Assembly (NCBI GenBank): GCA_949752745.1
Contig: OX457027.1
Coordinates: 77,245,214-77,309,213 of the forward strand
DNA length: 64,000 nucleotides
From: Protula sp. h YS-2021
Taxonomy: Eukaryota; Annelida; Polychaeta; Sabellida; Serpulidae
Direction: 5' to 3'
In this document: in pieces, positions 24,165 to 35,752 of the stretch
How the letters are laid out: each line of letters starts with the position of its first letter
Position numbering within the stretch: position 1 is the stretch's first letter
Translations under genes and position numbers: made by a program
The notes under the pieces: model-generated
The model's database searches: none
Told to the model about the DNA's origin: nothing
Seen by the model: only the letters and a program-made list of their open reading frames with translations

Positions 24165-24255
24165 GTGCTGTGGGCTGTCGTGAGTTCTCGTCTTCGTCAC
24201 AACTGCTTCCCGAGCTACACATGCTCCCGTTTTGGTGACGCAAGAACCTCAAGAA
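24165..24255 (+). pseudogene. GPATCH1: GPATCH1 copy 1, MDIFKAIF exon broken by inversion
   Basis: Positions 24165-24218 are the reverse complement of 49916-49969 in copy 2, which encodes the SSSGSSSDEDEPSRQPTA region. Positions 24219-24255 continue in normal orientation (HAPVLVTQEPQES). The first 61 nt of the exon, including MDIFKAIF and the acceptor, are missing. A G run at 24134-24146 lies beside the inversion. Confidence 0.8.
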
Positions 24256-24379
24256 TCTGCAGGTTATTTTGTTCTCTATCTACAAATAATTCTGGCATTG
24301 CAGGAAAGTGATTCTGAGAATATAGAGACGAACCAGAACAGTACAGTGGCAGACCATGAGAGTACAGAAGTGGACCATG

Positions 24380-25106
24380 TGAGTATTTATTTAAAAACGC
24401 TGTCTTCCATATCGCGACAGATTTACATTGTATTAATAACATTCAGTTTTTATTGTTAGCGTTTAGTCAACAACTAATAATGTCGTCTCAGTGTGCCCTC
24501 TTTGTGCCTCATCTGAGTGGCTCGGTCGCTGCACCTCACTGTGTATTTTGTTTGTTCCATGAAACTGCAGTCCTCCACTGTACGATAACGAGGTAAAAAA
24601 ACTAAGGTACAGATTATCTAAAGCCATGAATTTCGACTTTGCAGTGGAATTTAGACTGAAATTTTTAGTTTTAGTCCAAGCGACTGGGGGTTTTGGAATG
24701 TGTCGTCTCTGGGGGGCCTTTTGTCAAGAAATCCTGAAAAAGATTGAAAAAGCCAGGCGACCTAGCTGAGGCTGAAAAAACGTATACATACATATACACA
24801 CAAGCTATATGGTTTACATTATAATCGTGTTTTGATGAGCTACAAGGCGTCTTGTATGTATTGCGCAATCTTTGCGCACCCAGCATGGGTTGGCGGAAAA
24901 TAAAATGTCACGCATTCGGTGGGAGATAACAGTATCGTTCAGTTTGTGTCTTCCTGGTAGGGAAAGGACCCCATAACGCTTGTTGGACTGATGTGACACA
25001 AGTGGCCTGCTGGCTTCACCCTGTGCACGATGATAAAATCTTCAGTTTTGTATGATTTGTGCAGCCAAAAACGTGATGAGATATGCTGGTTGATGTGAAT
25101 CGCGTG
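24380..25106. other. Intron between MDIFKAIF exon and TRIM 3' end, cassette 1
   Basis: Contains one unit (about 24490-24550) of the 56-bp repeat that is expanded at 50240-50632. The rest matches 50640-51244 and has no recognised gene. Confidence 0.6.
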
Positions 25107-26962
25107 TTAGTGAAGGGAAAATGCCTGATATTTGTTATTATCCAGCCACACAAGCAGCTTGTCGTCGGTCATGACAGCGCACACAGGGTACTGTCCCAGT
25201 CCATTCAGCGGAAGGCGCAACCATTCTCCTGCACGGCTCAGTGTCTGTAAGCGGTGATTGCATTGGTCCGCTATCAGGAGCACTCCTTCAGGATCTACAC
25301 CAGAGAGGAGAGGATACGACAGCTGGCCGTCAGCAGCGCCGCGACTGCCGTGTGTAGCCACGTACGCCCCGGCGTGTGTGTACTGTATACTACCGTGTGG
25401 CTGCCAAACAGCGCGACGTAGACGTGATTCTCAGTCACCTGAATGGTGTTTGCATCGCTTCGGGTGTAGTTGTGAACACTAGTCTCGCTCTGCCTCACAT
25501 AGCGCCCTCTTTGCTGTGAGTCTGCCGTGAGGATAACAATCTTGCCACGTGTGTTATTTAACGCATAGACCTTGTCGCCCATCACGGAGACATCACAGAA
25601 GTTGCCATCCTCTACCTGCGTGGCCGCGCTGCCGTCCTGGCGTGCCACAAACAAGCCGTTCTCAGCGGCAATAATGACGCCGTCACGGACCTGTGCTACC
25701 GATCGACATGCACCAGTGTTGTCAAAGGTGACTGTTCTCACCGCGTCACCGGCCATTGTTCGGATGTGAATGTTATTCGTTCTGCACTGAACACACCAAA
25801 GCTGATCTTGAATATGTACAAATCGTGCACTGCGAAACTCTGTGTGTGTCGTCTTAATTAACTGGGCTGGCTTTTGCGTGACACCGGTCAGACGCCGTGG
25901 TGTTCTCATGGAGCTCGGGTAGGGCCTTTCCCTCACGTCACCCACACTGTTAACCTCACTCTTAGCAGTCTCTACAAATGTAGCGGCCAGTGGCTTGAGA
26001 ACTGGCTCATACTCGTCGTTCCGCTCTATGAACGAAGCCAGGCTGTTGCCCAGCCCCGAGTGAATGGCGCTGAGCAGGCTTGCCCCCCGGGTCGTCGTCA
26101 GTGTGGTGTCGCTCAGCTCCACGATGTTCTTCTCACTCTTTAGTTTCACTTCTAAGGTACAGATGTTTTCTTCTACTTCGGCAAGTTGTTTCTTTTTCAT
26201 GATGTTCAAAGCATGCTTGAGTTGTTTGGAATCTTCGCGAACTTTTATCAAAGTTTCTTCGGTGTATTGGTCAATCTTTGTTTCGAGCTGTTCATATTGT
26301 TTGTTCAGGTCACGTGCGTGTGCTTTCGCGTCATCCAGGGCTTTTGCAGTACCTGCTATGAGCTGTTCCACATTGCTCTTGTGTTCCTCTACAACTGGAA
26401 CAGCCTTCTTCAGGGCGTCGTCGATGGTCTGCGCGGAGTGGTTTTTGTGATCCGTACCGTTACACAAGAGGCATATAAGCTGCTGACAGTCGGGGCAGTA
26501 GAGCTTCACCAGTTCCTCGGGGTGCTTTGTGCAGTACACGTGCTTGTCGACGACTGGCGGTGAATTATCGTCCAACGCCATCCATTTGTGGCGTTTTAGG
26601 GAAGAAAATCCGTCGTGGTGATCTCGACAGACTTGGCAGAAGTTTTCCTTGCAGTCACCGCATCGCCAAGTGGGCTTCTCTGACTTGCATTTATCACACA
26701 ATTGTCCTTTCGCGGCCTGGTCCAACACTTCGAGGAGCTCCTTGACAAAATACATTGGTCGGAGGCTCTCCTTAGCCGTAAACATCCTGCAGAGCGGGCA
26801 GTTGTAGCCAATCTTGCCTCCGTCCCTGATAGACTTAAGGCCGTGGACACAGGACTGGCAATAAAAGTGTAGGCACATCAGAGCAAGGGGGTTGTTGAAT
26901 TTCTCAAAGCAAATGGGACACTCGATCATGGTTTGCAGCTTCTCGGTAGTTGCGCTGGCCAT
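25107..26962 (-). pseudogene. TRIM-type RING/B-box/NHL protein, copy 1, frameshifted
   Basis: Same architecture as copy 2 at 51245-53098: a C3HC4 RING near residues 15-58, two B-boxes, a coiled coil and an NHL-type C-terminal region. The start is the ATG just after an AG that follows a T-rich tract, suggesting an intron in the 5' leader. An extra TA near 25386-25388 shifts the frame at about residue 527. The shifted frame ends at 25295 with 555 residues and loses the last ~90, including the SGVDPEGVLLIADQCNHR blade. If the 2 bp are discounted, the frame runs to the same stop as copy 2. It lies antisense inside a GPATCH1 intron. A shortened protein could still keep RING activity. Confidence 0.8.
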
Positions 26963-26984
26963 CTTCTGCAAAAAAGTAAAATAA

Positions 26985-27050
26985 AATAAATAAATAAAAA
27001 TAAATAAATAAATAATAATAATAATAGTAATAATAATAATAATAATGATA
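26985..27050. repeat. AAT/AAATA microsatellite upstream of TRIM copy 1
   Basis: A simple repeat in the putative 5'-leader intron of TRIM copy 1. It corresponds to 53102-53130. Confidence 0.85.
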
Positions 27051-27349
27051 ATAAAGGCTCGAGCAACAGATACAATGACTTATCATATCTGCCAGCTCAT
27101 TTGTATTGGACTCGTATATATATGAGCTCAGTTATCCCTGGTTACAAACTAGAATGGTCAGTGCACATGATCATCGTATGATTCTCACCGACAATACATT
27201 ACGTAGTTTTTGTGTCTGTTCGTGGAGAGTTTATCGTGTTGACCGTGTCATACATTATATAAAAAAGGGGGTGAGTCTCCTTTCAAGACCGTTTTCACTA
27301 TCGAGTAGCGAAAATTAACCTTAGACCACATAGATTTCGATTCTGAATA

Positions 27350-28182
27350 CAGACGAAACCGGTTAATCGCATAGCCAATTTGCCAAGCCCTGTTATGCGT
27401 TTATCCAATATATGCGTTTATCCGGAGTTCTCTTGCCGTGCCTATTTTTTCATTTGCGGTAGTTATTTGACGTGCCCCTCCTCATCCCCGCATTTGAGAA
27501 ACTTTGTTATCCAGTTCTTTTTTACTAGTATTTTATCCGAGGGACTTAGGTCTTTTCGTATTGATTTACTTTCTGCCATTTTGACGAATTAACCATAACC
27601 GACACAATTTCGAACTATAAATGGTAAAATTTCTTCTTGGTTGAGTACTTAAATGATGACTTTGCGCTCACGGTTATCTGAGGCAACGTGGGGATTAAGA
27701 GTTTCAAGCCATTATTTAGTGAGAGGTCGGGCAGGGTGGGGATTAGGAGTTGCGATTATGTAGCGTCAGCTAAGGCAGTGCGGGGATAAATGTCATTATC
27801 TAGTGAGAGCTGAGAGAGTGCGGCGATTAAGAGTTCGAGACTTACTGTTAACAACCGCGAATGGGGTTGGTACATGTACACAATAGGTCAAACAAACAGA
27901 AAACAATGCATTAGATAAATAAACGAGGAGCAGCTCACTCCCTTAGTTTGCTTTAAGTGTGGCACTGTTTGGATAGTCAACCAAAATTATGCAATTAACC
28001 GGTGTGCTTCCCATTTTAGCGTGAAAAAGCTATGCGTTTATCCAGTTTATGCGATTAAGCGGTATGCAATTATCCGGTTAAATTTCCAAAATATAGCATT
28101 GGAAATGGTTTGGGATTCGCGAATAATATGCAGTTAACCGATTTATGCGTTTAACCGGTATGCGATTAAGTGATTTCATCTG
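27350..28182. mobile_element. pogo-like element, 833 bp, with RTTAATCGCAT arrays
   Basis: Starts TA/CAGACGAAACCGGTTAATCG and ends TGCGATTAAGTGATTTCATC then TG/TA, so the TA duplication and CAG...CTG ends are both seen. Both arms repeat ATGCGTTTATCC, ATGCGATTA and TTAACCGG in both orientations. The interior has no transposase. It occurs only in cassette 1; a shorter relative is at 49646-49822. Confidence 0.65.
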
Positions 28183-28609
28183 TATATAAAAATTCAGAAT
28201 TCTGTAAAAGTCTGTTAAAAATCATGCCAAATTATCAGTTGTGTCAAAACTACAGACAGCACAACTTTTGACATGTATAAATAACAGTAAACAGTCTGAA
28301 GCCGAGAAAACGTGCATTTGAGGTTGCCTCTGTACTCGGCCAAGTCGCAACATTGAATCTGATTGTAACATTGTTTTGATTGGTCGCCACAACAGTTCAT
28401 CCTTGATGTAATGTTGAATAGGCCTTGGATAAGCAATGATGTGTGGGCGTTGGTTCTGCCCGCAAAAATCCACTTCTGTAACATTAAATCTGGTTAAATT
28501 TGGATGTGATTCTATGTGATTCCATCCCAACGTTTTTAAGATCCATTGAACATACGTTTGGTAAAAACGCTTTTTACACGTGACATTATTGACTTCCGTT
28601 GACGTTCCA

Positions 28610-28640
<31 letters not shown>

Positions 28641-29200
28641 CAGTCGTGTCAATTTTTGCATTTTAGTGAAAAGTTTGCTTTGGAAATTGACGAAACTCAA
28701 GACATAAAGTATGAGATATTTAGAAGCACGCCAATTTTTATCAACAACTTTGACACGACGTTGAATAGACGTTGGACAAGCACACAGCGTTTCACAAAAA
28801 TCCGTTGACATTCTTTAGTGAAATCCTGTTCACAAGGACGGCGTGACGTCCGAAAGGACAGACGTCTATATCCTCCAAACCTAGCCTAGTTCGGGCATAA
28901 AAAGCGTAATAAATACTGCAAATGAAGAAAATAACCAACGTTATATTTCTACTTATCCTACAAATCCGGTCCGATGGCGTAGAAATTTGACAGGAATGTT
29001 CATTTCAAGCTCCTGCATCAGGTTTATATTTTGTTTAGTGATTTGACCAAAATTAGCCAAAATATTGGCCAAAACGGTAAAATTGGAGAAAGATCACAAT
29101 TTGCTCCTATTTCGTACTTCTTCACCAGTCGCAAGGTGTGTAGACCGAATGACACAGCCCAGTTAGCATAATTTTTCGTACCACGTATAAAGCGCGTTGT
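28183..29200. other. Unassigned intron sequence, cassette 1
   Basis: A poly-A/(CA)n run lies at 28609-28642. The open frames on either strand have no recognisable protein motif. No match within the window was noted. Confidence 0.4.
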
Positions 29201-29204
29201 TTTT

Positions 29205-30110
29205 AGGTGGGATTTACGTGGGAATGTGGGACGTTGGCAGGGCCACATAGAAAACATGTGTAATATACGTGGACATTCCCACGGTGTGATTTCCGTGTAA
29301 ACTCTACATATAATATGCATAGGCTTTCCCGCGTATAAAATGCACGGGTAGATACACGCGTAAACTGCATGGTTTTTCCCGAGTAATGCACACCGTGGGC
29401 ATTCCACTGTATAATATACGTAGAATTGCCCACTTCTAAAATGCATGGGTAATTAACGCATATTATATGTATATTATACTTTTGAATTCCCACCTAAAAT
29501 TTCATTAGAAGTCATTTGTATATTACACGTATATTTTACGTGGGATTTCCCATATGGGCATTCCCATGTAAAATACACGTATATTATGCGCAGTCTGGCA
29601 ATGTGGGCTTATTATCGCAGACCGGAAACAGCCGCCATTGAGCGATAATATATTTAAATTTTACTACATTCTGCATATTTTGGTGGAGGACTGCCTTTTT
29701 TCTAAGTATAATAGAAAGTTAGACATGGAAATACTAATTTCACTAAAATTTTTATTCTTAAAATTCCTTTAAGGTGTACTTTATAAATGAACTCTAGTTA
29801 TAAAGGTACATGTCTGTGTATTCAATGGAGTTATCGTGTATGTCCAGGGTGGGTCGTCCCTTTAAAATTCCATGCTTAATATGCGTTGGAATTCCCACAT
29901 ATAAAATGCATGGAAATATATGCGTATAAAATGCATGGGTTCACATGTGCATAATACACATCGGAAAGAGTCTCAAACTCTCCTAAATCCCACGTAACTA
30001 CGTGGGAATTCCCCAACAAAATACACATTATTTATGCGTGGGTACGTGGGAATACCCACCTATATTATGCATAGTCCCCATGTGGGACTGCTATCTGGGA
30101 GGTGGTTAGG
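29205..30110. mobile_element. GTGGGAATTCCCAC motif-array element
   Basis: Dense arrays at 29205-29620 and 29850-30110 repeat CACGTATAATATGCATGG, GGGAATTCCCAC and related words in both orientations. They flank a non-repetitive core (29620-29850). The arrangement resembles the other fold-back elements here, but the exact ends are not clear. Confidence 0.5.
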
Positions 30111-30185
30111 CGTGCGACTGATAATTACGAATTTGTAAGTTCAAGTCCTGCTCTATGCATACTTCTTCAGTGTCTCCCTCCCTGG
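30095..30185 (+). mobile_element. tRNA-like SINE head
   Basis: GGTGGTTAGGCGTGCGACT resembles an A box. About 30 bp on, GTTCAAGTCCTGC resembles a B box. These are the spacing and words of tRNA-derived SINEs. The acceptor stem is not paired well, so a functional tRNA is unlikely. Confidence 0.4.
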
Positions 30186-30201
30186 ATTTTGCAGGATATT
30201 T

Positions 30202-30564
30202 AGTTCCCCACCACCCGTAGCGCGGAGCGTGGGACTATAGTATTCGGGTCCGTCCGTCTGTTTGTCTGGCGACGCTTGGAAGCACTAATTTGTGCACGCG
30301 ATATCTCATTCGCTATTCAACCCTTACTTTTGATTGTTAGTACAGTGAAAATATATATATTGAAGTTGTGCGACGTTGCATTATTTTTCGATTCGACCAA
30401 AAAATGACGAAATGGCGACTTGTTGAAAATAGGCAATTTTCACCATTAGTGAGATATCTCGCACTATAACTAGGCAGACATGTATTAATAGATCTATTTC
30501 TTAATAATTCGGTTAATTAAAGTGTTCTTTATGAACATGCGGAAGCTTTGTGGGGTGGGGTAAC
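30202..30564. mobile_element. Hairpin-headed element, short form
   Basis: The left end AGTTCCCCACCACCCG is mirrored by GGTGGGGTAACT at the right end. The left end is followed by GTCCGTCCGTCTGTTTGTC and a unit with GATATCTC at 30301. A second GATATCTC is at 30461. It is the shortest example of the layout described at 2218. Confidence 0.5.
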
Positions 30565-31186
30565 TAATACATGACTTTTTGGTTTAATTCCAATTTCCTC
30601 TCCAACGAGATCGTTCGTGGCGGGAGATATTCATCAGTTTACTGCCTCTCACGGAAGCGTTGTGGCTTGCGAACCAGCAGATTTCAAGCCCAGCCCTCAG
30701 CATGCTTTTCCATTGTCACCCTTCATATCGTTTGCAGGTCATGTAGGCTAAATTATATGTATATATAGTACTGTAGTGCGTGTGGGGGTGGGGTGGGGGG
30801 GGCGCTGAGCTTCAGCGTAAATTAGTTTGAGCATACTTATATAACAGCATAAGTGCATAAAAACTCTTTTTCTTCTTCCTTTCCTTCCCTCCCTCTGTCA
30901 ATTCGAAGTACATATTCTGTAGAGTTGTGGTTTTTTTGTTGCTGGTCTGAAAAACTGGCCAAATAAACGGATAGGTTTGTGAGAAACAGAAGCTGTACTG
31001 TTCATCCCAGAGATCTAATCCGAATATTTTTGACAGCTGTATTGGACATGAGGCCTCTTTTTCAAAAGTGGCCGGTTTCTCTGGTCAACTTTCAACTTTT
31101 CAAAGTTTAGGTGTTAACCACAGCAACACTTCCAATAATACTGTTGAAGGGGACTGCCCCCCCCCCCCCGACTGAAGGTGGGCGAC

Positions 31187-31227
<41 letters not shown>

Positions 31228-31890
31228 TGTCCACCTTCCGTCAACACTGTTCGCATATCTTTCGTTAGCACAGATAAAGGATATTTTTGTTATTTTATTT
31301 AAAAATTATTAGTAAGGGGAATCGCTTTCATCTTTATTAAAATTATTATTAATAAAAACTAAATTGGACACAGGTTACATTTTTCTTCGTTTTTATTTAT
31401 TAATTGATTTATTTATTGTTTTGCTAAAGTAGTGAGGGCTTCGTAATCATTCGATTTGAAAGGGTTGGGCTGGGGCGGTTATAGGGGGCGTTGAATTATC
31501 TCGGAACTTTGATTAAAGGTTACGGTTGATTCGTTCGTTTTGTAAAAATTACGAGTACATACCTGATAATAATTGAAATTCTGCTTGTGAAGTCCTTCCA
31601 ATGATCTGACTGTAACAGGCGATATCAGGCTGTATCATTAGTGTAAACATGAATATGTTTTACTGGTTGGTTGTATCGATCAATATACCAAAGTAAAAAC
31701 CCTTATGTACTGTTATAAAACTGTTTGTGGTAATATTAAGACTGATTGCGAATAAGATTTTCTCAGCGTGTACCCTATCGATTTAGGGTGCCTTGACAGT
31801 CTGTGCAATTATTGACCCAAAAAAAAAAAAAACTCCATACATAGTATGCAGTCTAGCATTGGAGATTATGACGGATTCCCACCGGCGGTA
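30565..31890. other. Unassigned intron sequence, cassette 1
   Basis: Contains a C run near 31157 and a T run near 31189-31222. From about 31585 it joins the block shared with 5023 and 56821. No gene is seen. Confidence 0.45.
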
Positions 31891-32310
31891 TAAATAACTA
31901 TGAAGTGGGTGACGTTTCAATGCTCATACGTTCCAGTTATCGTTGTTGGCACACACGTTCCAGTTATCGTTGTCAGGAACCTTACACCGTTAAACATATC
32001 TTAATAGACTGTACCGATTTCCAAGACGCCCGCTCACGTCATTTCAGAGCTGACTCCTTGAAGCAGCTGTTTGATGAAGTAGAACCTAGCAAATTTATAC
32101 AATTTTTAATAGAAATCAACCTGTATCAGTATTTCTAGCCTTTTTTTTACCTTATGATTTTAGAATATACATGGTTTTAGCTTACCTTGATTTTAACTTG
32201 TAGCATTGTCTTCTAGTCACTGAATACTGACATGTTCTGACACAATGTAACCCGCTAAGGGTCGATCGTGTCGTTAAACAAACCATTTAACTAACTAACT
32301 AACTGTTGGC
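31891..32310 (+). mobile_element. 3' end of a non-LTR retrotransposon (LINE)
   Basis: A frame at about 31965-32138 reads CQEPYTVKHILIDCTDFQDA, then LKQLFDEVEPSKFIQFL and INLYQYF. This is the usual C-terminal end of jockey/I-type reverse transcriptase proteins: a CxxPxTVxHILxxC motif, then FLxExxxY. A short 3' UTR and an (AACT)n tail at 32286-32305 follow. The copy is 5' truncated and inserted in the shared intron block. Confidence 0.65.
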
Positions 32311-33150
32311 ACACATTTGGCCCGTTTTTAGGCGAACAAATAAAAGTGATACCGAACACCGAGGCGCACAATTACAATATATTCTTTCACTGTGTGAGGT
32401 TTCAAAGATTCCCCTCAAATGTGTTGGAGATTAGCCCGGAATAGACAAACCCAAAATAGAGACACCGAAACGGCTCGAGGGACGGACGGACAGACGACGG
32501 AGAGTCAGGCGGACAGACAGAACCCTTTCCTATGCAACCGTCTGGAGGCCTAAAAAGTGTACTTTTAAGTGTTAACTATTGAGGGCTTGGGATTTAAGTT
32601 TTCGTTTTGCGTTCCAACCAAGCCTTTGTAACTAACGGGTAAAATGGGAGGTGACCTGCTCACACTGTGTGTCCAGCATTGTGTATGTTGTGTTTATGGG
32701 CTCATTGAAATAAAGAAGTACTATCCTGTGATATTTCGAACCATGCATATATCTACAGTGTTTAGGCTACAAATCAGAAATTAAGACCCCCCCCCAAAAG
32801 TGGGTTGTGGTTGGGATGGGGTAAATTAAGTTTGTATGGACTTTCTACCGCCTTTGCCGTGTATGTATACTGTTGACTGTGCTGTTGGACGCCGAAAGGG
32901 ATTCGAATTCACTTTTAATTGGATACTGCACTGGGATTGATAAGATTTTTTCTTGCTTGTCATCGCGTATGGTACGTTGAGGGACTCAGAAAAATGCACA
33001 AAATTTTCAAGCTGGCACCTTATACGCTATTGTAAGGGGCTTATGCATAAGGAGTGTGGGAAGTGGGGGGGGGGGGGGGTTACTACCAAAGAAGTGATTA
33101 TCTTGTATTGGTTGCGACAAGAACATTTTCTACCCGCGTTGGTGTTGTAG
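32311..33150 (+). other. Intron block upstream of YGPALPP exon, cassette 1
   Basis: Matches 5250-5931 and 57060-57741 from about 32560. GACGGACGGACAGACGACGG simple repeat lies near 32470-32520. A G run at 33066-33079 differs in length between copies. Confidence 0.55.
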
Positions 33151-33300
33151 GACAGGCAGGAGTGATACGCGTGCAGAGTTTGCAGGACAGGCTTTCGCCA
33201 CCGCTCACAGGAGAACACACCAGCAGTGTTACCCCAGGGGCATCGAGGCAGGTCACCCAGGACTCCTACGGCCCAGTTTTGCCGCCCAGCTTTCATCCAG
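33151..33300 (+). CDS. GPATCH1: GPATCH1 copy 1, YGPALPP exon
   Basis: 150 nt, open, ending QDSYGPVLPPSFHP. The donor is CAG/GTAATA, a better match to consensus than in copy 0. A few substitutions relative to copies 0 and 2 keep the frame. Confidence 0.8.
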
Positions 33301-33583
33301 GTAATATCTCAGCTAGTGAATCTACCTGAAAAATGTACCGAAAAAAAACGGATACCAGGTTCGATGTTGTTCGGCTGGCAGTATGTGCTCAGGGGGCCTG
33401 TTCATGTACAGGATGAAATATAAACAGAGCCTGTGTAGGTACTGAAGGCAAGGAAACGTGGCCCGGCTTGTGTACAGTATTGCGTATGAAAAAGGCCTGT
33501 GTATATACTAAAATAAAATAAGAGAGAAGAATTTAATCATTGTCGGTTCACCGAAATTTACACAAAATCCGGTTCTATTTTTT

Positions 33584-34004
33584 TATCCCCCGCCATCATA
33601 GCGGAGGCGGGGGATATTGAAATGCCTCATGTCCGTCCGTGCGTCCGTCTGTCCGTTATCACTTTTGTCCAGGCCATATCTCCGTAACCGTTGATCGCAG
33701 GCATACCATACCTTGAGGAATGAAAGAATATATAATGTAGTTTTGCAATGTCAGGTTAATTTTTTATTTCATAGAAAAATGTCAAAATTATGGACGTTTG
33801 AAATGTTTGAACTTAATCGTTTTCTTAGGGTACCTTGTCCAGGCGGTATCTCCATAACCGTTGATCGCAGGCAAACCATACGTTGGGGAATGAAAGAACA
33901 TATAATGTAGTTTTGCAACGTCAGGTTAATTTTTTATTTCATCAGAAAATGTCAAAGTTATGGACTTATGAAATGTTTGCACTTAGTCGTTTACTTAGGG
34001 CACC
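33584..34004. mobile_element. Hairpin-headed element, right end lost
   Basis: Starts TATCCCCCGCCATCATAGCG, a perfect hairpin with CGGAGGCGGGGGATA, then GTCCGTCC simple repeat and two units of about 175 bp with CATATCTCCGTAACCGTTGA. The copy at 58474-58931 continues to a GGCGGGGGATGT end, which is deleted here together with about 500 bp of flank. Confidence 0.6.
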
Positions 34005-34098
34005 GTAAAAGTACATGCTGGGTTTGATTCGAGAGTGATGGATCTTTGATTCACGTTATGGTCGCAGGTCACAGGTGGGATAAACTCCTATGTTGTAG

Positions 34099-34196
34099 GC
34101 TCTGACATAAGCGACGAAAACAGCTCCAGAAAAGAGAAGCGAAAACACAAGAAGAAAGAACGCAGTAGAGAAACACGCAAAGAGAAGAAAAAGAAG
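34099..34196 (+). CDS. GPATCH1: GPATCH1 copy 1, first Lys-rich exon
   Basis: 98 nt, reading GSDISDENSSRKEKRKHKK. Acceptor TTGTAG and donor AAG/GTAACG are as in copy 0. Confidence 0.8.
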
Positions 34197-34351
34197 GTAA
34201 CGGTTTGCTTTTTTAGAAACATTTCTGCTCAGCTATAGCACAACACTGTGACACGTCCTTCGCGCTCTTATGAGTAAGACCAAGGGAAATGCGACGGAAT
34301 GACCGAGAGATATTAAATTATTCTACGATACTTAGTAAATTGAGGAATAAG

Positions 34352-34521
34352 TCATCACATAAAAAGCACAAAAGCAAAGAGAAAAAGAAGAAAAAAGATA
34401 AAAAGAAGGAAAAAGATAGAAAGAAGGAAATTGTGGTAAGCAGCAGTAGCGGGAGCGAGGCTGACCAGGACACAGACAGCGACTCTGTCACCCAGCCATC
34501 TAACAGTGAATTGCTGCAGAA
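34352..34521 (+). pseudogene. GPATCH1: GPATCH1 copy 1, second Lys-rich exon with eroded acceptor
   Basis: The coding part is open and reads SSHKKHKSKEKKKKK, ending NSELLQK. The upstream T-rich tract present in copies 0 and 2 is deleted, leaving GAGGAATAAG directly before the exon. An AG remains, but no polypyrimidine tract is visible. Confidence 0.75.
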
Positions 34522-34799
34522 GTAAGCCGCAGCAGTTGTCGTTTATTCTGATGTTATGAAAGTATACCCGAGGCCCCGAGAAAAAGGGTGGAATTTTGAC
34601 ATGTTTTTCCCATACAGGTTAACGATTGGCAGTTAGAAAAAAGAAAGATTTGTGTTCACCCCGTTATAACCTCGTCCTTCTGCCCCAACCCATTCCCCTC
34701 CCCCCACCCCGAACTGCAAATCTTTAATGGAATATCGAGTGTTCATTTTTGAGTTTTCATTCGGAGTAAAGCCAGTGTTGTCCAGTCATTCAAATCAGT

Positions 34800-35070
34800 T
34801 TAGCAGTGTCACCGTTGTTACAGTTGTAACAGGCGCTCATGCTGCTCAGCAGGTGTAACAGGCGCTCATGCTGCTCAGCAGGTGTAACAGTCACTCATAC
34901 TGCTTAGCAGGTGTAGCAGTCATATTGCGCAGCATGTATGTCACTCATGCTGCTCAGCATGTGTAACAGTCGCTCATGCTGCTCAGCATGTGTAACAGTC
35001 ACTCATGCTTCTCAGCATGTGTAGCAGTCGCTCATGCTGCTCAGCAGGTGTAACAGTCACTCATGCTCTT
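34800..35070 (+). repeat. 29-bp minisatellite, cassette 1
   Basis: Same array as 8290-8470, with about nine units here. It lies in the last GPATCH1 intron. Confidence 0.75.
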
Positions 35071-35752
35071 TTGTAAGTGTCACTTGTGATGTTTTAATTG
35101 CGTTCTTTTTGTAAGTGATACATCCATTAACTCTGTGATTTCTAGTGAAAAGTTTGTTTGTTGGTAATGCGACAATGTGCCTCATTGTACTACTCTTTTG
35201 GAACTTGATCAAAAATAGCTGAAAAATCCTAAAATTTTGAACAGAATGGGCTTAAGGTTTCATGCAATTTTTCAGAAACTTTATCAATTGGAATTTATTG
35301 TTTAGTCTTTTATAACGACCTAGTAGGGATAGTCAGGCTGCTCTGGTATACTTTAGTTTGATTTACATTTCAGTTTAAATCTAATCAGATTTAGTGTGTA
35401 AATTGAAAAACTCTGAACACCCTAGTACTTGTTGATGTTTTCAAGACTGAACAGTTGAAGAAATGGGAGCCTGGTTCATCTTTACTCGAATGAATGTGTG
35501 TATGTGTGTGTGTGGCGGAGGATTCGGGGACGGGACCGGGGGGGGGGGAGAAGGGGATGTACAGGGAGAACAGGAACAACTTTATATCCGGAGCTGTAGA
35601 TTTTGCACATCCGGTCCCATGGTCCGATCCATGGTAATAACCTCTGTACTTGTTTCCTGAAGATGTTCCCTAAGATCTTGTTAGAGCGAGGGAGGAGTAT
35701 GTAAAAGCCAGTCCACGTTGTCCTCATTTTATGTACATGTATTATATTTCAG

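Noticed and set aside
24304..24378. Possible extra GPATCH1 exon ESDSENIETNQN between the MDIFKAIF and YGPALPP exons
   Set aside because: It has AG and GTGAGT borders in copy 1, but the phase-1 entry gives an immediate stop, and copy 2 lacks its acceptor and most of it. The MDIFKAIF exon joins YGPALPP in frame directly.
30095..30185. Functional tRNA gene
   Set aside because: A-box and B-box words are present, but no complete cloverleaf with paired acceptor stem could be drawn; read as a SINE head.
33584..33620. C/G-rich hairpin followed by T-rich DNA as a rho-independent-type terminator
   Set aside because: The context is eukaryotic, and the same hairpin is the end of a dispersed repeat element.
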